This document shows, piece by piece, positions 54,407 through 62,982 of a stretch of 64,000 nt of DNA; position 1 is the first letter of the stretch; the number at the start of each line of letters is the position of its first letter. A program made the translations under genes and the position numbers. Origin of the DNA: Desulfosudis oleivorans (GTDB lineage: Bacteria > Desulfobacterota > Desulfobacteria > Desulfobacterales > SURF-7); assembly GCA_020723325.1 (NCBI GenBank), contig DYJD01000001.1, forward strand, positions 1 through 64,000, in the 5' to 3' direction. The notes below the pieces were generated by a model. It did not search any database, was not told where the DNA came from, and saw only the letters and a program-made list of their open reading frames with translations.

Positions 54407-55180
54407 ACTCACTCTGTTCCCATACTGCAAAACAGTTCATCCTGCACAAAAGGAATACGCGGTTTTGAATGTAAAACGGTGTTGTCGAAGATTAGAATCA
54501 GCTTTTGCCGGGTCTTGCTCTTTGGATAAAGCCAAGGCCCGCCAAAAGCTGATGCCACTCAATATGGCATCAGGGGGTATTCGTCAAACCGAATAGAATG
54601 GGTTTTCCATGGACTTTCCAAGCCGCCCCCGGTGGAAAATAACCGCATGAAATGAGGATAAAAATGCAGGTATTAATAGTAAGCATTTAAAAATAAGGCA
54701 TTTTTTAAAAATGGGTTTATTGAAGCATTTTAATCATATGCAGGTGGATTCAAGAATTGGCAAAATGTCAGCGATCTTTGAAAATCTTCAAATATCTTTT
54801 AAAATCTACGAAAATCAAAATCAATGGGAGGGTTAAAGGCCATTTTCCGAACACTAATAAAAATCCAACATTTTCTTTGGGTTGAACATTGTAAAAAATA
54901 ATTGATTGAATTAATAAATAAAAAATCTAACACCGGACCCGTCCAAGAATTGATGGCTTGAAACTAGACCGGCAATTTTGTTTGAAATTTTGGGATTTAT
55001 GGTGTTATTGGGCAACCAATTTTCTTGATATTCGTCGATTATGGGCAATAAGCCGCATGGATTTTCGGTGACTACAGTTGCCTTTCCACGGTTTTCAACA
55101 AATTATTGACAATCGCGCAGAACTCCAATTTATAAGGATCAGGGAGCGTTATCAACACTCAGGAACCGAAAGGGGCACAG
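54407..55180. other. AT-rich structured spacer between dnaA and pdxA, candidate replication origin
   Basis: No gene was seen. It holds two inverted repeats (CAGCTTTTGCCGGG with CCCGCCAAAAGCTG at 54499-54551, and CTGATGCCA with TGGCATCAG at 54549-54573), AT-rich blocks at 54660-54735 and 54890-54930, and near-matches to the DnaA box TTATCCACA. The latter are GGTGGAAAA at 54631 (reverse), TTTTCAACA at 55092-55100 and TTATCAACA at 55149-55157. Position beside dnaA supports an origin, but no exact consensus box is present. Confidence 0.4.
55106..55134 (+). promoter_or_regulatory. Sigma-70 promoter for pdxA
   Basis: Perfect TTGACA at 55106-55111, a 17-base spacer and TTTATA at 55129-55134. Two DnaA-box-like nonamers flank it (55092-55100 and 55149-55157), so DnaA could affect pdxA transcription. 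Confidence 0.6.
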
Positions 55181-56203
55181 GTGAAAACAGAGAAACCGGT
55201 AATCGGAATTACCATGGGAGATCCGGTGGGCATCGGACCGGAAATAGTGGTTAAAGCCTTGCAAAATCAAGATCTTTTTAGGGTATGCCGACCGGTTGTA
55301 ATCGGTGATTTGCAGTGGCTGATGAAAATCGCCGCGGGCTTGGGCTGTCGGACAGTCCTGAAAGCCGTGGACCAGTCCCAGCTTGCCGAAGAACGAGCTG
55401 AAACCGGGGGGGTTATTGATTTATCCCGGTTGAATCCGGCGGAAACCAGGTGGGGGCAACCCACTGCAGCCACCGGCCGGGCCATGATCACATATATCAA
55501 TGCTGCCGCGGACCTGGCCATGGAAGGAAAAATCCAGGCAGTGGTCACAGGGCCGATTAATAAAAAAGCCATGCAGATGGCTGGCAGTGCTTTTGCCGGG
55601 CATACCGAGCTGCTGGCGGCCAGAACCGGCGCAGGGCGTTTTGCCATGATGATGACCGGAACGCGCTTGCGGGTTGTGCTTGCAACCATCCACATACCCC
55701 TGGCGGCCGTGCCAGGAGCCCTTTCCAGTCATCGCATTCTTGAAACCATTGAAATCACACAATCAGGCTTGGTGGAACGCTTCGGCCTTGAAAAACCGCG
55801 CATTGCCGTGGCCGCTCTGAATCCCCATGCCGGCGAGAGCGGTCTTTTCGGCCAGGAGGAAGACCTGATCATTGCACCAGCATGCCGAGTGGCGGTAGAA
55901 AAAGGAATAATGGTTCAGGGGCCGCTCCCTCCGGATACGGTCTTTTATCAGGCGGCCAACGGGCGTTATGATGCGGTGGTGTGCATGTACCACGACCAAG
56001 GCCTGATCCCTTTTAAAATGATCCATTTCACCGACGGTGTGAATACAACTTTAGGCCTTCCCATAATTCGAACCTCGGTGGATCACGGCACTGCTTACGA
56101 CATTGCCGGCCGGGGCCAGGCAGATCCCGGCAGTCTTATAGCCGCCATTCATTCGGCAGCGGCCCAGGCCTGCCAAAACCGGGAATTTACCGCGAGCATC
56201 TGA
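55181..56203 (+). CDS. pdxA: 4-hydroxythreonine-4-phosphate dehydrogenase PdxA
   Basis: This 340-residue enzyme oxidises 4-phosphohydroxy-L-threonine in the DXP-independent branch point of vitamin B6 synthesis. Motifs are [42 protein letters not shown] and [12 protein letters not shown], with metal-binding histidines in GHTE, NPHAG and YHDQ. The start is GTG at 55181 with AAAGGGG upstream. It is preceded by its own promoter in the spacer shared with dnaA and followed 84 bases later by uvrA. Confidence 0.95.
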   Translation: MKTEKPVIGITMGDPVGIGPEIVVKALQNQDLFRVCRPVVIGDLQWLMKIAAGLGCRTVLKAVDQSQLAEERAETGGVIDLSRLNPAETRWGQPTAATGRAMITYINAAADLAMEGKIQAVVTGPINKKAMQMAGSAFAGHTELLAARTGAGRFAMMMTGTRLRVVLATIHIPLAAVPGALSSHRILETIEITQSGLVERFGLEKPRIAVAALNPHAGESGLFGQEEDLIIAPACRVAVEKGIMVQGPLPPDTVFYQAANGRYDAVVCMYHDQGLIPFKMIHFTDGVNTTLGLPIIRTSVDHGTAYDIAGRGQADPGSLIAAIHSAAAQACQNREFTASI

Positions 56204-56287
56204 AGACACGAAAATTCTGGAAGCGGCCAAAGGCAACCGGCCCTTTGCGCGGACATGGAAAGCCAATGATGGGAAGGATTGAACAGT

Positions 56288-59110
56288 ATGACAACAGCTA
56301 TAATCGTCATCCGGGGCGCCCGGCAGCATAATCTGAAAAACATCGATCTGGATCTACCCAGAAACAAGCTGGTGGTCATTACCGGCCTGTCCGGTTCCGG
56401 GAAATCATCCCTGGCCTTTGACACCCTATATGCAGAAGGACAGCGCCGTTATGTGGAATCCCTTTCCACTTATGCCCGGCAGTTTTTGGAACGCCTGGAA
56501 AAACCGGATGTGGACCTGATCGACGGGCTCTCCCCTGCGATTGCCATTGAACAGAAAACCGCCGGCCATAATCCCCGCTCCACAGTGGGCACTGTCACGG
56601 AAATCTATGACTATCTCCGCCTGCTGTTTGCCCGGGTGGGCCGGCCCCACTGCCACCAGTGCGGCCGCTTGATCGCCTCCCAAACCCTGGATCAAATCGT
56701 GGACCAGGTGTTGGCCTTACCGCCGAATACCAAGGTGATCATTTTGGCGCCGGTATCGACCACCGCTGCCGGAAGCCGTGAAAAATTGATCAACCGCCTG
56801 AAAAAAGACGGCTTTGCCAGGGTTCGCCTGGGCCAGGAGATCGTTGAAATCGAACAATTGGGGCGGGTTGCCCTGCAGGCCGGTAAGGCCCTGGAAGTGG
56901 TCATCGACCGACTGGTGGTAAAGGATTCCATCCGCAATCGTCTGGCCGACTCCCTGGAATTGGCCGCGGCCCAAGCAGATGGCACGGTGATTGTGGATGT
57001 GGTCGGCGGCGAGCCGATTCTTTTCAACGAGAAGAAAGTCTGTGTAACCTGTGGCATAGCCTATCCGGAATTGTCGCCGGCCGCTTTTTCCTTTAATTCA
57101 CCCCATGGGGCCTGTCCCAAATGTGATGGCCTGGGGGCGGTGACGGAAATCGATCCCAAGCTGGTGGTGCCTAACCCGCGTTTGTCCTTGCGGGAGGGAG
57201 CGATCAGCCCCTGGAGCGACCGCAACTCGGTTCAGTTCGCCGAATTCCTGGATGCCCTTACTTTGCAATACGGTGTGGATATCTATACCCCCTTTGCCGA
57301 ACTGCCGCCGGATTTTCAGGCGGTTCTTCTATACGGTTCGGGTGATAAAGAAATTCCCTTTTATTTTGAAAAAAACAACCGTCGCATAATTTATCGGAAA
57401 AAATTTGAAGGCGTGATTCCAAATCTGGCAAGGCGCTATAAAGAAACCGATTCCTTTCAAGTCCGGGAAGAGATCAAACAATACATCACCTTTCAGCCCT
57501 GCCCGGAATGCAAGGGCCAGCGCCTGAACCCGGCCAGTCGGGCCGTGACCTTGGGGGGCTTGAACATCGCGGCGGTTTGCGCCCTTTCCATTGCCGGAGC
57601 CCTTGATTTCTTCAGCGCATTAAGTCTTGCCGGCAAAAGCGCGATCATTGCTGAAAAAATTTTAAAAGAAATTATAGAACGTCTGGGCTTTCTGAAAAAT
57701 GTGGGCTTGTCGTATCTGACCTTGGAACGTTCTGCGGCCACCCTGTCCGGCGGCGAAAGTCAACGCATCCGGCTGGCCACCCAGATCGGCTCCAAACTCA
57801 CCGGTGTCTTGTATGTGCTGGATGAACCCAGCATCGGCATGCATCAGCGCGACAATCAGTTGTTGCTGGCCGCCCTGTTGAAAATGAGGGATATGGGCAA
57901 TTCCATTCTGGTGGTGGAGCATGATCCGGAAACCATCATGGCCGCCGACCATGTTGTGGAAATGGGGCCGGCTGCCGGCATGCAAGGGGGCAAGGTGGTG
58001 TTCTGCGGAACACCCCAAGCCATGCTGGCGGATGAACATTCCCTGACCGGGCAATATATTTCAGGCCGTAAAAAAATTGCCGTTCCGCTCCTGCGCCGCA
58101 GCACCAAAGGCGCCAAGATCGTCATCAAAGGCGCCTCGGAAAACAATTTAAAACAGATCGACGTGGAATTCCCTTTGGGATGTCTGGTCTGTGTTACCGG
58201 GGTTTCCGGGTCCGGCAAATCCTCCCTGGTGTTGAAGACATTATACCAGGCCTTGGCCCAAAGCTTATACCATGCCAAAGTACCGGCCGGCCGCTATCTT
58301 GAAATGAGCGGCCTTGCCCAGGTGGATAAGGTGATTCATATTGATCAAGCCTCCATTGGCAGAACCCCGCGTTCCAATCCCGGCACTTATACCGGTGTGT
58401 TTGGTTTTATCCGTGAGCTGTATGCCCGAACGCCGGAAGCGCGCATGCGCGGTTTCAAGTCCGGCCGCTTCAGCTTCAATGCCAAGGGCGGCCGCTGTGA
58501 AGCCTGCGGCGGGGACGGCACGATCAAGATCGAGATGCATTTCCTGCCGGATGTATATGTGACCTGCGATGTATGTCAGGGGACCCGCTACAATCGTGAG
58601 ACCCTTGAAATCAAATATAAGGGCAAGAACATTGCCGAAGCCCTGGACATGACGGTCAATCAGGGGCTGACCTTTTTCGGCAAGATCAGCACCATCCGCC
58701 CCAAGCTGGAAACCCTTGTGGATGTGGGGCTGGGCTATATCCACATCGGCCAATCAGCCACGACCCTTTCCGGCGGCGAGGCCCAGCGCGTCAAATTGGC
58801 CCGGGAACTCAGTAAAAAGGGCACTGGCCGCACGGTTTATATTCTGGATGAACCCACCACCGGGCTGCATCTGGACGATATCCAGCGATTGCTGATGGTA
58901 CTGGACCGGCTGGTGTCTGCCGGCAATACCGTCATTGTCATTGAGCACAACCTGGATGTGATAAAATCCGCCGACCATGTGATCGATCTTGGACCGGAAG
59001 GCGGGGATGACGGCGGCCGGGTATTGGCTGTGGGCACGCCTGAAGAGCTCGCCGGCGTATCAACTTCCTATACCGGCCGGTTTTTGCGCAAAGTACTGGA
59101 TGTGGTATGA
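56288..59110 (+). CDS. uvrA: Excinuclease ABC subunit A (UvrA)
   Basis: This 940-residue protein has two ABC ATPase halves: [21 protein letters not shown], seen as [19 protein letters not shown], and [11 protein letters not shown] for the Walker A motifs. [14 protein letters not shown] and [14 protein letters not shown] are the signatures. Zinc-finger cysteines are [18 protein letters not shown] with CPKCDG, and CEACGGDG with CDVC. It recognises bulky DNA damage with UvrB in nucleotide excision repair. ATG 56288 follows GGAAGGA; a TTG at 56279 is 3 codons upstream. Confidence 0.97.
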   Translation: MTTAIIVIRGARQHNLKNIDLDLPRNKLVVITGLSGSGKSSLAFDTLYAEGQRRYVESLSTYARQFLERLEKPDVDLIDGLSPAIAIEQKTAGHNPRSTVGTVTEIYDYLRLLFARVGRPHCHQCGRLIASQTLDQIVDQVLALPPNTKVIILAPVSTTAAGSREKLINRLKKDGFARVRLGQEIVEIEQLGRVALQAGKALEVVIDRLVVKDSIRNRLADSLELAAAQADGTVIVDVVGGEPILFNEKKVCVTCGIAYPELSPAAFSFNSPHGACPKCDGLGAVTEIDPKLVVPNPRLSLREGAISPWSDRNSVQFAEFLDALTLQYGVDIYTPFAELPPDFQAVLLYGSGDKEIPFYFEKNNRRIIYRKKFEGVIPNLARRYKETDSFQVREEIKQYITFQPCPECKGQRLNPASRAVTLGGLNIAAVCALSIAGALDFFSALSLAGKSAIIAEKILKEIIERLGFLKNVGLSYLTLERSAATLSGGESQRIRLATQIGSKLTGVLYVLDEPSIGMHQRDNQLLLAALLKMRDMGNSILVVEHDPETIMAADHVVEMGPAAGMQGGKVVFCGTPQAMLADEHSLTGQYISGRKKIAVPLLRRSTKGAKIVIKGASENNLKQIDVEFPLGCLVCVTGVSGSGKSSLVLKTLYQALAQSLYHAKVPAGRYLEMSGLAQVDKVIHIDQASIGRTPRSNPGTYTGVFGFIRELYARTPEARMRGFKSGRFSFNAKGGRCEACGGDGTIKIEMHFLPDVYVTCDVCQGTRYNRETLEIKYKGKNIAEALDMTVNQGLTFFGKISTIRPKLETLVDVGLGYIHIGQSATTLSGGEAQRVKLARELSKKGTGRTVYILDEPTTGLHLDDIQRLLMVLDRLVSAGNTVIVIEHNLDVIKSADHVIDLGPEGGDDGGRVLAVGTPEELAGVSTSYTGRFLRKVLDVV

Positions 59111-59130
59111 TGGATTTGGCAAGGCAATAA

Positions 59131-59164
59131 AAAAAAAGGCCGGAGGTTTTCCGGCCTTTTTTAT
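59131..59164. terminator. Bidirectional intrinsic terminator between uvrA and atpE
   Basis: AAAGGCCGG and CCGGCCTTT form a perfect stem with a short AGGTTTT-type loop, with an A-run before and a T-run after. It can end both the uvrA transcript and the convergent ATP synthase transcript. Confidence 0.9.
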
Positions 59165-59187
59165 TAAAACCTGATAAAGGTATACGG

Positions 59188-59469
59188 TTATTTGGACAAT
59201 AGTCCGGTAACCGTTGCCGTAAAGGGCGCGGCATAGATCAGGATCAGGGCCACGACCAGGGCGTAGATACAGAGGGATTCGATCATGGCCAGACCGATCA
59301 GCATGGTAACGGTAACTTTACCGGATGCTTCGGGGTTTCTGGCAATCCCTTCCACTGCGGATTTCAGACCAAGTCCCTGGGCAATACCGCAACCAAATGC
59401 TGCGATGGCGATCCCAAAACCGGCTGCCGTGACGCACGCGATAAAATACTTTAGGGCTTCAGCTTCCAT
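59188..59469 (-). CDS. atpE: F0F1 ATP synthase subunit c
   Basis: This 93-residue proteolipid has two transmembrane helices. Helix 1 has [10 protein letters not shown] and helix 2 has [16 protein letters not shown] with the ion-binding Glu followed by Ser. It forms the rotor ring of the F0 part. The Gln in helix 1 and Glu-Ser in helix 2 are residues found in Na+-type c subunits, but also in some H+-type ones, so the ion is not settled. ATG 59469 follows AAGGAGG by 7 bases. It is the last gene of an F0-only operon; F1 genes are not in this window. Confidence 0.95.
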   Translation of the reverse strand: MEAEALKYFIACVTAAGFGIAIAAFGCGIAQGLGLKSAVEGIARNPEASGKVTVTMLIGLAMIESLCIYALVVALILIYAAPFTATVTGLLSK

Positions 59470-59530
59470 TGACAAACCTCCTTAAATAAATTGTTTTTCT
59501 GGGCTTCTTCCATAAACCCGTATTATAATT

Positions 59531-59550
59531 AAGCAACAACCATGTTGCTT
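59531..59550 (-). promoter_or_regulatory. Hairpin in the atpB-atpE intergenic region
   Basis: AAGCAACA and TGTTGCTT form a perfect 8-base-pair stem with a 4-base loop. No T-run follows, so it is not a standard terminator. It may tune the higher synthesis that subunit c needs. Confidence 0.5.
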
Positions 59551-59580
59551 ATCCGCTTTTGATCTAAAATTCTCCTAAAA

Positions 59581-60270
59581 TCAATGGGCATGTTCCATTG
59601 AGCCGGTGAAGTAAATAATCGAGAGCAAAAAGAACACAAAGCCTTGCACAAAGGATACAAAAATGCCGAGGGCCATGATGGGCAGAGGTGCAAAGAAAAG
59701 GCCGGCCAAACTAAAGAGGATCGCCAGTACGATTTCATGTCCGGCCATATTGCCGAAAAGACGGAAGGAGAGGGACAGCACCCGCGCGCAATGCCCGATG
59801 ATTTCGATGATGAAAATCAGCGGGCTCAGCCACCAGACCGGCCCGAGAAAATGTTTGATGTAGCCCGGCCCGTGGTATTTAATGCCGATGAAATGGGTAA
59901 AAACAAAGACAACCACGGCACAAGAAACAGTGGTGTTGATGCTGGCCGTGGGCGGGAAAAAACCAGGTACAAGACCGATCAAGTTGCCTACGAAAACATA
60001 AATGAAAATGGTTGCGGCCAGGGGAAACAACCAGCGGCCTTCCTCACCGGTGGTCTCAACCATGAATTCTTCAATGCCGGAAATGACCACTTCAAAAAAA
60101 TTCTGCATTTTGGTCGGAATCATGCTGACCTTTTTGGCAGCTAAGGCGCCTGCAACAATCAGGATGGCCATCACAACCCAGGAGTAAATGACATGCGGAT
60201 AAGAATGGGCAAAATGATCAAAACCCAAGAGCTCAAACAACTTGACGAAAAAAAGATAGGGATGTTCCAC
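59581..60270 (-). CDS. atpB: F0F1 ATP synthase subunit a
   Basis: This 229-residue membrane protein has five or six helices. The LSLSFRLFGNMAGHE segment holds the essential stator arginine that faces the c-ring, and the C-terminal helix is ALGIFVSFVQGFVFFLLSIIYF, seen as ALGIFVSFVQGFVFFLLS. It forms the ion half-channels of F0. The ATG at 60270 follows AAGGTGGAAC and sits just after the subunit I stop. The gene is followed by the hairpin and atpE. Confidence 0.95.
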   Translation of the reverse strand: MEHPYLFFVKLFELLGFDHFAHSYPHVIYSWVVMAILIVAGALAAKKVSMIPTKMQNFFEVVISGIEEFMVETTGEEGRWLFPLAATIFIYVFVGNLIGLVPGFFPPTASINTTVSCAVVVFVFTHFIGIKYHGPGYIKHFLGPVWWLSPLIFIIEIIGHCARVLSLSFRLFGNMAGHEIVLAILFSLAGLFFAPLPIMALGIFVSFVQGFVFFLLSIIYFTGSMEHAH

Positions 60271-60271
60271 C

Positions 60272-60673
60272 TTAGACGGCCTCCTTGAAGATGATTTTGG
60301 TTAGCTCGCTGAGGGTTGCCAGCATGATGCTGGCAACAACTACCGACAGGCCGATAAACAAACCGATCGGGTTGACAACATGTTGGGAAATAAGAATAAA
60401 TAAAATAATACCGCTGATGACGAAGCGGATGTAGTACTTGGCCAAGACGGTTGTATGGGACGCAAGATAGGGCGGTGTCAGGGCCTTTCGCAAGGTTCTT
60501 GCCAAGATATGAAAATTGATCGTGACGATCAACCCGCCGAAAATGATGCCCCGGGAAAAATCAGGCGGAAAAACAAACAGGCCCAGAATACTGACGGCTG
60601 CAAATAGAAACCAGTTGGAACAGGTCACGAATTGTAGAATGCGTTGTTGAATGTTCACGGTGCCTTCACTCAA
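60272..60673 (-). CDS. atpI: ATP synthase subunit I-like membrane protein
   Basis: This 133-residue protein has four predicted helices and lies between atpZ and atpB, the place of ATP synthase subunit I, a factor that helps assemble the c-ring. The TTG start at 60673 overlaps the atpZ stop codon; a GTG 15 bases in (start of VNIQQRILQ) is an alternative. Sequence similarity in this family is low, so the call depends on context and topology. Confidence 0.75.
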   Translation of the reverse strand: MSEGTVNIQQRILQFVTCSNWFLFAAVSILGLFVFPPDFSRGIIFGGLIVTINFHILARTLRKALTPPYLASHTTVLAKYYIRFVISGIILFILISQHVVNPIGLFIGLSVVVASIMLATLSELTKIIFKEAV

Positions 60674-60888
60674 AGCTTGCGGCTTTTTTTTACAGCCATG
60701 GCAATGTTTTTAAAGCCTGCGGCAATTCCCAAGCCCAGTCCTATAAAGGTCAGTAGGGGGTGGGTACCCCAGCGACCATCCAAATATACCCCTGCAAACA
60801 GACCGATAAATATCGATAAGGCGATGGAGATTCCGAGGGTGCTGTAATAACCCAGCTCTCGGAGTGTGCGCCTTGTTTCTTTTTTCAT
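60670..60888 (-). CDS. atpZ: AtpZ-like small membrane protein of the ATP synthase operon
   Basis: This 72-residue protein has two transmembrane helices with GVYLDGRWGTHPLLTFIGLGLG between them, which matches the AtpZ/AtpI family signature (LDxxxGTxP). In some bacteria AtpZ with AtpI aids Mg2+ or Ca2+ uptake or synthase assembly. AAGGAATCGATTGC precedes the ATG. It is the first gene of the four-gene F0 operon and overlaps atpI by 4 bases. Confidence 0.85.
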   Translation of the reverse strand: MKKETRRTLRELGYYSTLGISIALSIFIGLFAGVYLDGRWGTHPLLTFIGLGLGIAAGFKNIAMAVKKSRKL

Positions 60889-60949
60889 GCAATCGATTCC
60901 TTGTTGGGGTAATATGGCCCAACAGTCTCGATTAAAATCAAAATAGGGC

Positions 60950-60977
60950 TACTAACATAGTCATGGGGGCAAGTCAA
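60950..60977 (-). promoter_or_regulatory. Candidate promoter of the F0 operon
   Basis: On the minus strand TTGACT (60972-60977) is followed after 16 bases by TTAGTA (60950-60955). Downstream in the leader a TGTTGGG and CCCAACA inverted repeat (60902-60924) lies close to the atpZ ribosome site and could fold in the transcript. Confidence 0.5.
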
Positions 60978-61032
60978 TGTAAAAAGTGGCCTCGCAGCAG
61001 TTCTAATTTTGAGATATAATCCTTTCTTCATT

Positions 61033-61127
61033 ATTCTGCGGTTCCTTGTTCGATATTCGATATTCGCTTTTTTCCGCCAAACGAACCGCAGAATATCAAA
61101 CAAGGAATAGCGAACATCGAAGGATGG
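61033..61127. repeat. 35-base dispersed repeat, inverted copy 2, plus a partial copy 3
   Basis: Positions 61033-61067 are the reverse complement of 26799-26833 with one mismatch. A related segment at 61083-61127 (GAACCGCAGAAT, then AACAAGGAATAGCGAACATC) lies in the opposite orientation, so the two face each other. It fills the gap between the F0 operon and pyrK. Confidence 0.7.
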
Positions 61128-61205
61128 TATCACTTCGTTCTTTCAGTTGTGGTTGAAACGCTGGTCAAGGTCGAAAAAGCAGAGACAATTCGGAATGAAT
61201 CCGGG

Positions 61206-62000
61206 TCAGTTGTCAAATTTCAACGTGGCGGCATCAAATACAGGTCCGTCAATACACACATGTCTATATTTATCAGTGATCACTTGGTCATCAAGGGCGC
61301 AGCCAAGACAGACCCCCATGCCGCAGGCCATGATGGTTTCAATGGAGACCTGACAGGGAACCGCATGGGATCGGGCCAGGCCGGCAACCGCTGCCAGCAT
61401 GGGCATGGGGCCGCAGGCATAGATTCCATGTGCTTTGGTCTCTGTCAGGTGTTTTTTCAAGAGGTCGGTTACAAGTCCTTGATGGCCTGTGCTGCCGTCA
61501 TCGGTGGAAAGTTCAAGCCTCAGCCCCAAATCAAGAAAAGCCTTTTGGCAAAGCAGGTCCGTTTGGGTGCGTCCGCCTAGAAATATTGTTATTTCAGATG
61601 GATGACTTTTTTGTCGGAGGGTTTCGGCAAGAAAAACCATGGGGGCCACACCGATGCCCCCGGCCACGAGAAATATCCGGCCGGAATCCGGGAGGGAGAA
61701 CCCATTGCCCAAGGGACCCAGGATGTTAACTTTTTCTCCTGGGGCCAGGGTGGACAAATAGCGGGTGCAGTCCCCGGCTGTTCGATAAAGAATTTCAATT
61801 CCCTGGACGCGATTGTCGGCCTGGATCAAACGATGAATGGAGAAAGGCCGGCGCAATAGCGGGCTTTGCTGTCTTTGGGCGCGCAGGGTGATGAATTGAC
61901 CGGGGACAGCCTGCTCAAAACCTCTAAGACTCAGTCCCAGGTGAAAATACATTGGACCGAGTTTGCGGTTCCATAAAATGTCGGCGTCGCTTTGGATCAT
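61206..62000 (-). CDS. pyrK: Dihydroorotate dehydrogenase electron transfer subunit (PyrK-like)
   Basis: This 264-residue ferredoxin-reductase-type protein has an FAD domain (RRPFSIHRL), an NAD domain (FLVAGGIGVAPMVFL and YACGPMPMLAAV) and a C-terminal [2Fe-2S] cluster motif CGMGVCLGC with a later Cys in HVCIDG. PyrK passes electrons from the PyrD flavoprotein to NAD+ in pyrimidine synthesis. The PyrD gene is not beside it in this window. ATG 62000 (MIQSDADILW) fits the domain start; the frame continues upstream into the pgeF end without support. Confidence 0.88.
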   Translation of the reverse strand: MIQSDADILWNRKLGPMYFHLGLSLRGFEQAVPGQFITLRAQRQQSPLLRRPFSIHRLIQADNRVQGIEILYRTAGDCTRYLSTLAPGEKVNILGPLGNGFSLPDSGRIFLVAGGIGVAPMVFLAETLRQKSHPSEITIFLGGRTQTDLLCQKAFLDLGLRLELSTDDGSTGHQGLVTDLLKKHLTETKAHGIYACGPMPMLAAVAGLARSHAVPCQVSIETIMACGMGVCLGCALDDQVITDKYRHVCIDGPVFDAATLKFDN

Positions 62001-62052
62001 CAGGGCCGACCATATCGAAAAAATGCAAAAGAGGGAAGAGCTAAAAAATGTT

Positions 62053-62832
62053 TCATGGATTTGCCCCAAGGCCGCGCAGGCCGATAACCGCTGCGCACCG
62101 GCCGGTGACGACGTGACGACGGTAAGAAAAAAACAGATCCGGGCGGCAGCGGGTGCAGAGCCCGCTGATGTGAATATTCCTTGAAAGCACACCGGCGGCC
62201 GTCAATTGGTTTGCGCTGAGAGCCCAAAAGTTGAAATGATCCCGGGCATCTTTGTAGCCCCAGAACTGCTCCGGAATTTCATTTTGATAATGGATGAACT
62301 CTGCGCAACATGGTCCCAGGGAAGGGCCTACTCCTGCCAGCAAATGATGGGGGCGGCAGGCAAAATTATCCACCATGTTTTGGATGGTTTTTTGAATAAT
62401 ATTCAAAATGCTGCCCTTCCAGCCGGAATGGATATTGGCGATGACCTGTCTAACCGGATCATACAAGAGTATGGGCTGGCAATCCGCTGTTTGAATCAGC
62501 AAGAGCTTTCCGGTTATATTGGTGATCACGGCATCCCCTTGAAACAAATCAGCGGTATTGCCCACCGCCCCAGGATGAATGCTGAGAACATGAGTGCCGT
62601 GGACTTGATGGATTTCAACCAGCTCCCAACCCCCCAAACAATCAACAATGGCAGCTCTATTGCGCCGGACGGTTTCGGTTGCATCGCCCACATGCATGCC
62701 CACGTTAAGACTATCATAGGGAGGGTTGCTGTAGCCGTGGTTGCGAGTGAAGACAGCATGGACGAGCCCGGGATGTTCAGCCAGGTGGGGAAATTCAAAC
62801 CAGTCGAGACTGTTTTTTGTTTGTAATTGCAT
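62053..62832 (-). CDS. pgeF: Peptidoglycan editing factor PgeF (YfiH, laccase-domain)
   Basis: This laccase-domain protein has IHQVHGTHVL, TADCQPILLYDP and HSGWKGSILNI with the metal-binding His/Cys set, then PSLGPCCAEF and GLCTRCRPDLFFSYRRH. PgeF cleaves misincorporated serine from the peptidoglycan precursor, and related proteins act on purine nucleosides. The start is uncertain: ATG 62832 matches the domain start, while ATGs at 62898 and 62946 lie in frame upstream without clear ribosome sites. It is upstream of pyrK on the same strand. Confidence 0.88.
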   Translation of the reverse strand: MQLQTKNSLDWFEFPHLAEHPGLVHAVFTRNHGYSNPPYDSLNVGMHVGDATETVRRNRAAIVDCLGGWELVEIHQVHGTHVLSIHPGAVGNTADLFQGDAVITNITGKLLLIQTADCQPILLYDPVRQVIANIHSGWKGSILNIIQKTIQNMVDNFACRPHHLLAGVGPSLGPCCAEFIHYQNEIPEQFWGYKDARDHFNFWALSANQLTAAGVLSRNIHISGLCTRCRPDLFFSYRRHVVTGRCAAVIGLRGLGANP

Positions 62833-62982
62833 TTGTTTCAACCGTGTGATGACCGGTTCAGTTTGCGCAAGTCGTTGCAAAATAATTTTGGTGAACATAA
62901 AGGAGCTTACTTGAAAAAACAAGCCTGGATTAAAAATGATTCTCATGTTGATTCAGATACGGCTTGATGATAGAGATGGCCC

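Noticed and set aside
55267-56026. Antisense frames opposite pdxA
   Set aside because: They are shadows of a well-conserved gene in other frames.
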